Below, one piece after another: positions 1-5,732 of a stretch of DNA of 6,579 nucleotides (the first letter of the stretch is position 1; each line of letters opens with the position of its first letter). The DNA is from Elusimicrobiota bacterium (GTDB lineage: Bacteria > Elusimicrobiota > Elusimicrobia > UBA1565 > UBA9628), in contig JAHFCD010000138.1 in assembly GCA_023249695.1 (NCBI GenBank), forward strand, positions 1 through 6,579. The letters are read 5' to 3'. The notes under the pieces were generated by a model. It made no database searches. It was not told where the DNA came from and saw nothing but the letters and a program-made list of their open reading frames with translations. The translations under genes and the position numbers were made by a program.

Positions 1-1189
1 GAAAGGGGTGCAGGCCGAGCAGCTCGGAGGAGATGCCCATCTCCTTGCCGAGGCGGCGCACCTCGTCCTTGAAGAGCATGCGAAGAGGCTCAACCAATGA
101 GAGCTTCATTTTCTTGGGCAAGCCCCCGACGTTGTGGTGGCTTTTGATCACGACCGACGGGCCATGAACCGATACCGATTCAATGACGTCGGGATATAAC
201 GTTCCCTGGGCCAGGAAGGTCACCCCTTTAATCCGTTTCGCTTCTTTATCGAATACTTCAATAAACGACTTCCCAATGATTTTTCGTTTACGCTCCGGGT
301 CCGAGACGCCTTTTAATCGGCCGAGGAAAAGTTTCGACGCGTCCACTACTTTCAAATTGAGCTTGAGCTCCTGCCCGAGCACCTTCTCCGCCCGTTCCCG
401 GTCGCCGTGCCGTCCCAGCCCGGTATCGACGTAGATGCAGTACAGCCGGTTGCCGATCGCCTTCGAGATCAGGGTCGCCGCGACGGTCGAGTCGACGCCG
501 CCCGACAGCGCGCAGACGACCTTGCCGGTCTCGCCGACCTGAGCCTTGATCGCCGCGACCTGGGACTCGAGGAGGCCGGACATGGAGAAGCGCTTCTCGA
601 ACCGGCAAATGCGCCGCGCGAAGTTCTCCAAGACCTTCGAGCCGAGCGGCGTGTGCACGACCTCGGGGTGGAATTGGATGCCGTATTGCCGCTTCGCCTC
701 GTCGGAGATCGCGGCGTAGGGCGCGGAGCCGGTGCGCGCGTCCACGCGGAAGCCGTTATGTAGGCGCGACGCGCTGTCGCCGTGGCTCATCCAGACCTGC
801 AGGTGCTTGGGCAGATCCGCGAACAGCGGGCTCTCGGCCACGATCTCGAGGTCGGCGTGGCCGTACTCGCGCTTCTTCGACGGGACGACCTTGCCGCCGT
901 GCAGCTCGACGAGCAGCTGCATGCCGTAGCAGATGCCGAGCACCGGCACGCCGGCCTCGAACACGAACTTGTCGGGGCGCGGCGAGCCCTTTTCGTGGAC
1001 CGACGCGGGGCCGCCGGACAGGATGATGCCGGCGGGCTTGGCCGCCAGAATCTGCGCCTTCGTCGCCTTGAAGGGCAGAATTTCGCAGTACACCTCGAGC
1101 TCGCGCAGGCGCCGCGCGATCAACTGGGTATACTGGCTCCCGAAGTCGAGGATGAGGATCTTCTCGCCTTCGAGCACGGCGGAGGTCAT
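1..1189 (-). CDS. guaA: GMP synthase (glutamine-hydrolysing), C-terminus beyond the left edge
   Basis: Makes GMP from XMP, glutamine and ATP, the last step of guanine nucleotide synthesis in the cytoplasm. Reading down from the ATG at 1189, the frame stays open to the window edge for 396 complete codons of a family usually about 510-525 long. Residues 1-190 form the class I glutamine amidotransferase domain, with GICYGMQ (nucleophile Cys87) and FHPEV (His174, Glu176) completing the triad. Residues 220 onward form the ATP pyrophosphatase domain with P-loop LSGGVDS (228-234), followed by the conserved KRKIIG, GTLYPDVIES and SHHNVGGLP blocks. The dimerisation domain is mostly outside. The gene starts one base after the guaB3 stop (TAG-G-ATG), so the two should be co-transcribed and translationally coupled. 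A weak GGGG at 1203-1200 lies 10 nt before the ATG. Codons around residues 275-370 are AT-richer than elsewhere in the gene. Confidence 0.96.
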   Translation of the reverse strand, partial: MTSAVLEGEKILILDFGSQYTQLIARRLRELEVYCEILPFKATKAQILAAKPAGIILSGGPASVHEKGSPRPDKFVFEAGVPVLGICYGMQLLVELHGGKVVPSKKREYGHADLEIVAESPLFADLPKHLQVWMSHGDSASRLHNGFRVDARTGSAPYAAISDEAKRQYGIQFHPEVVHTPLGSKVLENFARRICRFEKRFSMSGLLESQVAAIKAQVGETGKVVCALSGGVDSTVAATLISKAIGNRLYCIYVDTGLGRHGDRERAEKVLGQELKLNLKVVDASKLFLGRLKGVSDPERKRKIIGKSFIEVFDKEAKRIKGVTFLAQGTLYPDVIESVSVHGPSVVIKSHHNVGGLPKKMKLSLVEPLRMLFKDEVRRLGKEMGISSELLGLHPF

Positions 1190-1190
1190 C

Positions 1191-2354
1191 CTAGTTTTTC
1201 CCCATCCCGATGCGCTGGGCCTTCTGGAAGATCTTGCCCTCGGTTTTGATGGAGGGCGCGATGATGATCTCGGTGGTCTGCATTTCGCGCATCGTCGAGG
1301 CTCCGACCGAGCCCATGCACGTGCGCAGGGCGCCGACCAGGTTCTGCGAGCCGTCGTCGAGGCGGGACGGGCCATATAGAATTTCTTCAAGGCTGCCTGT
1401 AATGCCCACCTGAATGCGCGTGCCGCGCGGCAAATTCGCGTGCGGCGTGGCCATGCCCCAGTGGAAGCCCTGGCCGGGCGCTTCCTTCGCGCGCGCGAAG
1501 GCCGAGCCGACCATGACGCCGTCGGAGCCGCAGGCGATCGCCTTGCAGATGTCGCCGCCGGTGGACATGCCGCCGTCGGTGATGATCGGCACGTACTTGC
1601 CGGTGCGCTTGAAGTGGAAGTCGCGCGCCGCGGCGCAGTCGACCGTGCCCGTCACCTGAGGCACGCCGAGGCCGAGGACGCCGCGCGTCGTGCAGGCGGC
1701 GCCGGGACCGACGCCGATCAGGAGGCCGGAGACGCCGACCTCCATGAGCTCCATCGCGACGGAGTAGGTCACGCAGTTGCCGACGATGACGGGGATCTTC
1801 ATCGACTTGCAGAATTTGGCGATGTCGAAGGGCGTGTACTTGGTCGCCTTATGACGCACGGTCGTGACGGTGGACTGCACGACGAAGATGTCGGCGCCGG
1901 CCTCGACCGCGATGCGGCCGTACTTCTCCGCGTTCTGGGGCGTCGTCGAGATCGCGCACGGAACGCCGGCGGCCTTGATCTGCTTGATGCGCTCGGCGAT
2001 GCGCTCTTCCTTGACGGGCGGGAGGTACATCTCCTGCACGAGGCGGGTGGCCTCGTCGGGCGTGGCGCCGGCGATCTGGGAGACGACCTCGCGGGGCTTG
2101 TCGTAGCGCGTGCTGATGCCGTCGAGGTTCAGGACCCCGAGGCCGCCGAGCTTGCCCATCGCGATCGCGAACTCGACGTCGACGACGCCGTCCATCGCCG
2201 AGGCGAGGAAAGGGATCTCGAGCTTGACGTTGCCGAGCTGCAAGGTCGTGTCGACCTCGTCAGGGTTGACGGTCATGTCTCCGGGAACCAGAGCGATCTC
2301 GTCAAAGCCGTAGGCCCTGCGGGCCTCACGGTCGCGTCCGATGAAAAAGGCCAT
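1191..2354 (-). CDS. guaB3: GuaB3-family IMP dehydrogenase (CBS-less)
   Basis: Oxidises IMP to XMP with NAD+, the committed step of GMP synthesis, and directly precedes guaA. The 387-residue protein is one TIM barrel. The RRAYGFDEIALVP opening, FLASAMDGVV, LGGLGVLNL, and GPGAACTTRG with catalytic Cys221 match the GuaB3 (IMPDH-related 2) family of actinobacteria and cyanobacteria. ITDGGM (258-263) is the phosphate-binding strand and HWGMATPH lies in the region of the mobile flap. The two CBS domains that make canonical GuaB about 490 residues long are absent, so allosteric control through them is not expected. Known of the family: it was long annotated only as IMPDH-related, and a cyanobacterial member has been shown to be an active IMPDH. 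Start choice: GGAGG at 2365-2361 abuts the upstream ATG at 2360 but is 6 nt from the ATG at 2354, so 2354 is preferred; using 2360 adds two residues. Confidence 0.93.
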   Translation of the reverse strand: MAFFIGRDREARRAYGFDEIALVPGDMTVNPDEVDTTLQLGNVKLEIPFLASAMDGVVDVEFAIAMGKLGGLGVLNLDGISTRYDKPREVVSQIAGATPDEATRLVQEMYLPPVKEERIAERIKQIKAAGVPCAISTTPQNAEKYGRIAVEAGADIFVVQSTVTTVRHKATKYTPFDIAKFCKSMKIPVIVGNCVTYSVAMELMEVGVSGLLIGVGPGAACTTRGVLGLGVPQVTGTVDCAAARDFHFKRTGKYVPIITDGGMSTGGDICKAIACGSDGVMVGSAFARAKEAPGQGFHWGMATPHANLPRGTRIQVGITGSLEEILYGPSRLDDGSQNLVGALRTCMGSVGASTMREMQTTEIIIAPSIKTEGKIFQKAQRIGMGKN

Positions 2355-2360
2355 CGTCAT

Positions 2361-2365
2361 CCTCC
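2361..2365 (-). promoter_or_regulatory. Shine-Dalgarno site deciding the guaB3 start
   Basis: On the minus strand GGAGG touches the ATG at 2360 with no spacer and lies 6 nt before the in-frame ATG at 2354. Only the latter spacing suits initiation, so translation most likely starts at 2354. This contrasts with the two receiver genes upstream, which have no such site. Confidence 0.75.
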
Positions 2366-2391
2366 GTCGGGAATGGGGTTGCGACGGGGAT

Positions 2392-2420
2392 ATGGTAACA
2401 AATTCAACTCACGCTAATCC
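2392..2420 (-). promoter_or_regulatory. weak candidate promoter for guaB3-guaA
   Basis: Minus strand: TACCAT (2397-2392, 4 of 6 to the -10 consensus) is preceded at 18 bp by TGGATT (3 of 6). It would give a leader of about 30 nt containing the GGAGG site. The match is poor, and transcription reading in from the receiver genes is an alternative. Confidence 0.25.
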
Positions 2421-2447
2421 ATCCGCCGGGAGGCGTATTAAGGATTA
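2415..2447. repeat. nested inverted repeat over the receiver stop codon
   Basis: Outer arms TAATCC (2415-2420) and GGATTA (2442-2447) enclose inner arms CGCC (2424-2427) and GGCG (2432-2435) with a 4-base loop. As minus-strand RNA it folds into a hairpin with an internal loop that includes the stop codon of the upstream receiver gene. There is no T-run after it, so it is not a convincing intrinsic terminator. It could protect an RNA end or weaken readthrough into guaB3. Confidence 0.45.
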
Positions 2448-2819
2448 ACCGCGCGCGGCGGGGAGGAGCTCGCCGAACAGCGCGTGGAGCTGGTCGAAGT
2501 CCAGCGGCTTTTCCAGGAACCGGGTCAGCGGATCTTCCGGCAGGCGGCGCGTCGCCCAGGCCTTGTCGCTGGCGCTCATCAGGATGACGGGGGTGCGCGA
2601 GGTGAGCTCGTTGGCGCGCAGGATTTCGATGACGCGGATTCCGTCCACCATGGGCATGCGCAGGTCGAGCACGATCAGGTCGGGGCGATCCCATGAGGCG
2701 TGGTCGAGGGCGTCGGGGCCGTCCTTCGCGCCCACGACGGCGTGGCCCCTCTTGAGCAGATGGATGGAAAGCAGTTCGACGCAGTCGGGATCGTCATCGA
2801 CGATCAGAATCTTGGCCAC
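2445..2819 (-). CDS. stand-alone response regulator receiver protein (CheY-like)
   Basis: A single receiver (REC) domain of 124 residues that accepts phosphate from a histidine kinase and signals by binding a partner; no output domain follows. Acidic pocket Asp8-Asp9-Asp10 in ILIVDDD, phosphoacceptor Asp52 in LIVLDLRMP, switch Ser82 in VILMSAS, and Lys104 in the FLEKP motif are all present, so it should be phosphorylatable. The start is GTG at 2819. There is no ribosome binding site before it; instead a TTGACG/17 bp/TACTAT promoter ends 8 bp upstream, predicting a leaderless mRNA. It resembles its upstream neighbour (both start MAKIL and share TRFL-KP-DF near the end), suggesting a local duplication. 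No kinase is in the window, so the input signal is unknown. Confidence 0.92.
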   Translation of the reverse strand: MAKILIVDDDPDCVELLSIHLLKRGHAVVGAKDGPDALDHASWDRPDLIVLDLRMPMVDGIRVIEILRANELTSRTPVILMSASDKAWATRRLPEDPLTRFLEKPLDFDQLHALFGELLPAARG

Positions 2820-2846
2820 CGCTAACTATAGTAAGTTAGCGGCGGC
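2815..2846. repeat. 13-6-13 inverted repeat centred on the -10 box
   Basis: Arms 2815-2827 (GCCACCGCTAACT) and 2834-2846 (AGTTAGCGGCGGC) are complementary at 12 of 13 positions; the odd pair becomes a G-U wobble in minus-strand RNA. The 6-base spacer 2828-2833 is exactly the -10 hexamer of the receiver promoter, and one arm covers its GTG start codon. As DNA it has the layout of an operator. As RNA from the upstream receiver it would be a strong hairpin hiding the GTG. Confidence 0.8.
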
Positions 2847-2856
2847 TGTTCGTCAA
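2820..2856 (-). promoter_or_regulatory. leaderless-type promoter of the second receiver gene
   Basis: Minus strand: TTGACG (2856-2851), 17 bp spacer, TACTAT (2833-2828), then 8 bp to the GTG at 2819. Initiation about 7-8 bp after the -10 box would fall on or next to the GTG, leaving no room for a ribosome binding site. The promoter lies wholly between the two receiver genes, so this one can be expressed separately. Confidence 0.72.
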
Positions 2857-2869
2857 GAGCAATTCAGTC

Positions 2870-3334
2870 TCAGTCCAGATCCAGGACCTCTCCGCCTCCG
2901 GAGCTGTTGGGGTCGTCGGGGTCATAGGGCTCGGTGGCGGGCGCCGGGGCGGGCTTCGCCGCCGGGGCGGACGGAGAGAGAAAGGCCGCGATCGTTTTAT
3001 CCAGGTAGGCGAAATCGACGGGCTTTTGCAGAAAACGCGTATGGTTGTCGTCCTTGACCTGGCCGATGATCTCGCCGATCGGCGTCGCCGTCAGAAAGAC
3101 GATCGGCGTGTTCACCGTGAAGCCGCTGCCGCGCAGGCGTTCGTGCACCTTCGCGCCGTTGGCCGCGGGCATGTTGTAGTCGAGGATGATCAGGTCCGGC
3201 TTTTCGCGCGCGGCGATCATCGGTCCCGAGGAGCCGTCCAGCGCGGCGACCACGGTGTGGCCCGCCTCGGTGAGGCGGAGGCTCAGCAGCCCGACGATGG
3301 ACTCATCGTCGTCGATCACGAGGATCTTCGCCAT
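2870..3334 (-). CDS. receiver-domain response regulator with acidic Pro/Ala tail
   Basis: A 154-residue protein with a REC domain at residues 1-119 and a 35-residue tail. Receiver residues are intact: Asp8-Asp9-Asp10, phosphoacceptor Asp52 in LIILDYNMP, Thr82 in VFLTATP, Lys104 in FLQKP. The tail is rich in Ala and Pro, then acidic (DPDDP), then Gly-rich, ending in EVLDLD. It looks like a disordered linker with a terminal peptide rather than an output domain. The ATG at 3334 is chosen because the protein then begins MAKILVIDDD like its neighbour. A TTG at 3370 would add 12 residues, but that TTG is the first part of the -35 box. No ribosome binding site precedes the ATG. It is first in the minus-strand series and divergent from the LOG fusion gene. 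The partner kinase is not seen. Confidence 0.92.
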   Translation of the reverse strand: MAKILVIDDDESIVGLLSLRLTEAGHTVVAALDGSSGPMIAAREKPDLIILDYNMPAANGAKVHERLRGSGFTVNTPIVFLTATPIGEIIGQVKDDNHTRFLQKPVDFAYLDKTIAAFLSPSAPAAKPAPAPATEPYDPDDPNSSGGGEVLDLD

Positions 3335-3370
3335 TGGGGTTAGTGTAAGGGCCGGCCCGGCCGCCGTCAA
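3335..3370 (-). promoter_or_regulatory. leaderless-type promoter of the tailed receiver gene
   Basis: Minus strand: TTGACG (3370-3365), 17 bp, TACACT (3347-3342), then 7 bp (AACCCCA) to the ATG at 3334. Transcription would begin at or one base before the start codon. The spacer contains the perfect 10-bp palindrome GGGCCGGCCC (3349-3358). Confidence 0.75.
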
Positions 3371-3509
3371 GGCTTGGACGCTCCATGTTCACGGGGTTTC
3401 GGGCGGCGGATGGGAGACATGTTTATCTCAAGATAATCGAACGAGGATATCTATATTTGAACGGCCCGGCGCCTTGCGGTGCCGCGGCTTATCGCGACGC
3501 CAAGCTCGC

Positions 3510-3527
3510 GCTTCCAACGTTGGAAGC
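3510..3527. repeat. perfect 18-bp palindrome, possible operator
   Basis: GCTTCCAACGTTGGAAGC equals its own reverse complement, with two 9-bp half-sites and no spacer. Its core 9-mer CAACGTTGG recurs at 3666-3674 inside the terminator-like hairpin. The form suits a dimeric DNA-binding regulator between two divergent genes. No known operator is recognised. Confidence 0.6.
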
Positions 3528-3643
3528 CGGGGAACCGGAAGTGAAGCGTCCTCCCTCGTTCCCGGACTTTACGGCAGCCGCCCAGGGACCGCGAATGAGT
3601 TTTAAGCTACGTCAAGCGCGGAGGCGGGATGCGGCACGCCCGC

Positions 3644-3681
3644 AAAAAAGTTACCCCCATGACCGCAACGTTGGGGGTAAC
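3644..3681 (-). terminator. intrinsic terminator facing the minus strand
   Basis: On the minus strand a perfect 10-bp stem (arms 3681-3672 and 3659-3650, GTTACCCCCA against TGGGGGTAAC) with a 12-nt loop is followed at once by six T (3649-3644). This is textbook intrinsic-terminator form. No minus-strand gene lies upstream of it: the coding strand there is plus. It may stop antisense transcription before it reaches the receiver promoter. On the plus strand the same stem forms in the leader but has no T-run after it. Confidence 0.6.
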
Positions 3682-3713
3682 GGGGACGAGCCCGGGAACT
3701 GGGAGTTGGACGC

Positions 3714-3799
3714 CCTCCTAGGACCTTTGCCGGGAAAGGGGGGGCCCGAGGACCCAAGCGTTTCCTTTCATAGGAGGCTATTCTCAGGGGGATGAGAAT
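3714..3799 (+). promoter_or_regulatory. foldable leader at the LOG fusion start (possible RNA switch)
   Basis: CCTCCTA (3714-3720) is the exact complement of TAGGAGG (3771-3777), the strongest Shine-Dalgarno sequence before the gene. Inside, GAAAGG (3734-3739) can pair either with CCTTT (3724-3728) or with CCTTTC (3764-3769), two mutually exclusive folds. A further perfect 7-bp hairpin, ATTCTCA (3780-3786) with TGAGAAT (3793-3799), holds most of the start codon in its stem and exposes GGGGG in its loop. I recognise no known riboswitch class here. Confidence 0.45.
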
Positions 3800-5732
3800 G
3801 AGACTGCTGCTGTCCGTGCTGCTGGCCTTCGGCTCCACGGCGCCCGCCGCCGCCCAGGTCCGCGTCGCCGTTCCCGGTTCGGTTTCCGTCGTCCCTTCGT
3901 TCGTGCCCGTGCTCTCTCCGGGCCTGGCGCCCTCCTTCTCGGCCCCCGCTCTTTCCCTGACGCTCGCGCCGGGCCTCGCGGCGCCCTCGATCGCGCCGTC
4001 GCTCTCGCCCTTGGCGATCGCGCCGATCCCCGCCCTCGCCGCCTCGGCGATCCCCGCGGCCGCGGTCTCGTTCTCGCCTTCTCTCGCTCCCGCGGCTTTG
4101 ACCCCGACCGCCTCCGCGCCGGCGAAATCCGCCGGCCCCAAGGGCGCCGCCAGCGCCGGCTTCCAGGATCTCGGCAAGCTCGTCGGCATGGCCGAGGCCG
4201 CCTCCGCGTCGACGGCCTTCGACGGCGCGGCCGTCAAGGCCGCCCTCGAAAACGCCGGCCCGGCCGACCTTCCTTTGCCGCTCGGCACGAAACGCGTCTC
4301 GGTCGTCCGCCTGAACACCGCGAAGGAGGCCAGCGCCTTCATCCCGCACACGCCGAACACCGAGCACTTCATCGGAGAGCTCGCCAAGAAGTGGAGCGGC
4401 ATCGGCTGGGTCGACCTGCGCGTCTACACCGACGCGAAAGGCGACAGCTTCCGCTCTCTCGATCTGACCGGGCGCCCGGAACTCGCCGCGCATCTCCCGG
4501 AGATCCAGCCTCACGAGGCCGCCTTGATCCGCAAGATCTCGCTGCACGCCAACGACCTCCAGCTCGTGATCCGCGAGGCGGGCAAGACCCCCGACCTGAT
4601 CGTCGACGGCGTCGTCACCGAGATGAAGAGCCTGTTTCCGGGCGGCGAGTTCCAGCTTCAGCTCGCGCACGCCAACGAGCAGGTCCTCCAGCACGCCCAG
4701 CGCCACCGGCTCGCTCCCGGCGCCGCGGCCATCGATCTGACGCAGCGCGAGGCCGTCCCCGTCGCCGAGATTCGCGAAGCGATCAACGGCTTCGTGCGCA
4801 CCGGCGCCGAGATCGGCGTCGCGAGCGTCTCGGTGTACGCGGGCACGGAGCGCAAGGTGTTCGTCCGCGGCCAGGACGGCCAGTTCGACGTTCAAGGCGC
4901 GCCCAGCCGCCGCAAGCACGGCGCGAAGGCGAGCCTCGTGCCCGCCAAGAGCGCGGCCCGTTTCCTCGTCCCCGACGCGCTGGGCCTGGCGAAGGCTCCC
5001 GATCCCAAGGTCATCGTCCGCGAGGTCACCGAGCCGGCCAAGCGCCTGCGCGCGGCCGGCGTGAAGGCGACCGTCACCGTGTACGGCTCGGCCCGCATCC
5101 TGCCCGCCGACGTCGCCCGCGCCGAGCTCGACGCTCTCGTCAAGAAATTCGGCGGCAAGCCCAAGCGCCCCGAGGAGCGCAAGCTCGTGTACGCCGCGCG
5201 CCAGGCCGTCGAGGTCTCCAAGTATTACGAGATCGCGCGCGCGTTCGGGCGCATCGTCGCGGAGAACGGCGGCGGCGAGGTCGCCGTCGTCACCGGCGGC
5301 GGCCCCGGCATCATGGAGGCGGCCAACCGCGGCGCCTTCGAGGCGGGAGGCCCGAGCGTGGGCTACAACATCATCCTCGACAAGGAGCAGGGCCTCAATA
5401 AATACGCGACGCCCGGCCTCGACTTCGAGTTCGAGAACTTCTCCACGCGCAAGATGTCCCTGCGGCACGGCTCGATGGGCCTCGTCTACTTCCCCGGCGG
5501 CTTCGGCACGATGGACGAGCTCTTCGAGGTCCTCACCTTGATCCAGACCCGCAAGATGGCGCGCGTGCCGATCGTGCTCATCGGCGAGAAGTCCTACTGG
5601 GACAAAATCCTCGACTTCGACGAGTTCGACCGCATGGGCCTGATCTCGCACGGCGACCTGTCGTTGTTCCGCTTCGCCGACACCGCCGAGGCCGCCTGGA
5701 ACGGGATCGTCGCGACGCGCTTCCCGCGCTGA
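3792..5732 (+). CDS. secreted-type fusion: Ala/Pro-rich region, PD...ExK nuclease-like domain, LOG domain
   Basis: A 646-residue protein. Residues 1-21 look like a signal peptide (Arg, hydrophobic LLLSVLLAF, then APAAA before Gln22). Residues 28-116 are low complexity, built of short L/I-A/S-P units. Residues 165-368 form a separate domain whose core, TPDLIVDGVVTEMK (266-279), gives Asp268, Glu277 and Lys279. This is the signature of PD-(D/E)xK nuclease folds and resembles CdiA C-terminal tRNase domains; that match is inference. Residues 405-646 are a LOG-family Rossmann domain: VYGSAR (430-435), TGGGPGIME (501-509), RK (553-554) and PGGFGTMDE (568-576). Known LOG enzymes cleave the base from nucleoside 5'-monophosphates, and the motif residues are intact. 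Most LOG proteins are far shorter and cytoplasmic, so a signal peptide is odd. ATG 3792 is used; ATG 3798, 6 nt after AGGGGG, is equally plausible. Confidence 0.85.
   Translation: MRMRLLLSVLLAFGSTAPAAAQVRVAVPGSVSVVPSFVPVLSPGLAPSFSAPALSLTLAPGLAAPSIAPSLSPLAIAPIPALAASAIPAAAVSFSPSLAPAALTPTASAPAKSAGPKGAASAGFQDLGKLVGMAEAASASTAFDGAAVKAALENAGPADLPLPLGTKRVSVVRLNTAKEASAFIPHTPNTEHFIGELAKKWSGIGWVDLRVYTDAKGDSFRSLDLTGRPELAAHLPEIQPHEAALIRKISLHANDLQLVIREAGKTPDLIVDGVVTEMKSLFPGGEFQLQLAHANEQVLQHAQRHRLAPGAAAIDLTQREAVPVAEIREAINGFVRTGAEIGVASVSVYAGTERKVFVRGQDGQFDVQGAPSRRKHGAKASLVPAKSAARFLVPDALGLAKAPDPKVIVREVTEPAKRLRAAGVKATVTVYGSARILPADVARAELDALVKKFGGKPKRPEERKLVYAARQAVEVSKYYEIARAFGRIVAENGGGEVAVVTGGGPGIMEAANRGAFEAGGPSVGYNIILDKEQGLNKYATPGLDFEFENFSTRKMSLRHGSMGLVYFPGGFGTMDELFEVLTLIQTRKMARVPIVLIGEKSYWDKILDFDEFDRMGLISHGDLSLFRFADTAEAAWNGIVATRFPR

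Larger units (their letters stand above)
3371..3791. other. divergent intergenic region with structured leader
   Basis: About 420 bases with no gene I can support. From left to right: an AT-rich patch (about 3420-3463) holding TTATCT-CA-AGATAA (3423-3436) and plus-strand -10-like hexamers GATAAT (3432-3437) and TATATT (3452-3457) without good -35 boxes; a perfect 18-bp palindrome (3510-3527); and, from about 3624 to the start codon, a chain of foldable RNA elements. The gap must hold the plus-strand promoter of the LOG fusion gene, probably in the AT-rich patch, which would give a leader of over 300 nt. Confidence 0.6.

Noticed and set aside
1440..2417. Plus-strand frame of 325 codons opposite guaB3
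   Set aside because: Shadow of the guaB3 frame, with Asp/Arg/Gly/Ala-biased composition and no family resemblance.
2415..2447. Intrinsic terminator between the second receiver and guaB3
   Set aside because: The nested stem is real but short and lacks a following T-run, so it is listed only as an inverted repeat.
3600..3791. Known riboswitch such as c-di-GMP-I, TPP, cobalamin or fluoride
   Set aside because: I compared by eye with the conserved core strings of these classes and found none of them.
3385..3795. Plus-strand frame of 136 codons whose TGA overlaps the LOG fusion ATG
   Set aside because: The ATGA overlap is suggestive, but codon third positions are less GC-rich than in the real genes, there is no ribosome binding site, no family is recognised, and the frame runs through the palindrome, the terminator stem and the paired leader segments.
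4391..5401. Plus-strand frame of 336 codons in another phase inside the LOG fusion gene
   Set aside because: Extremely Arg-rich, typical of an out-of-frame reading of GC-rich coding sequence.
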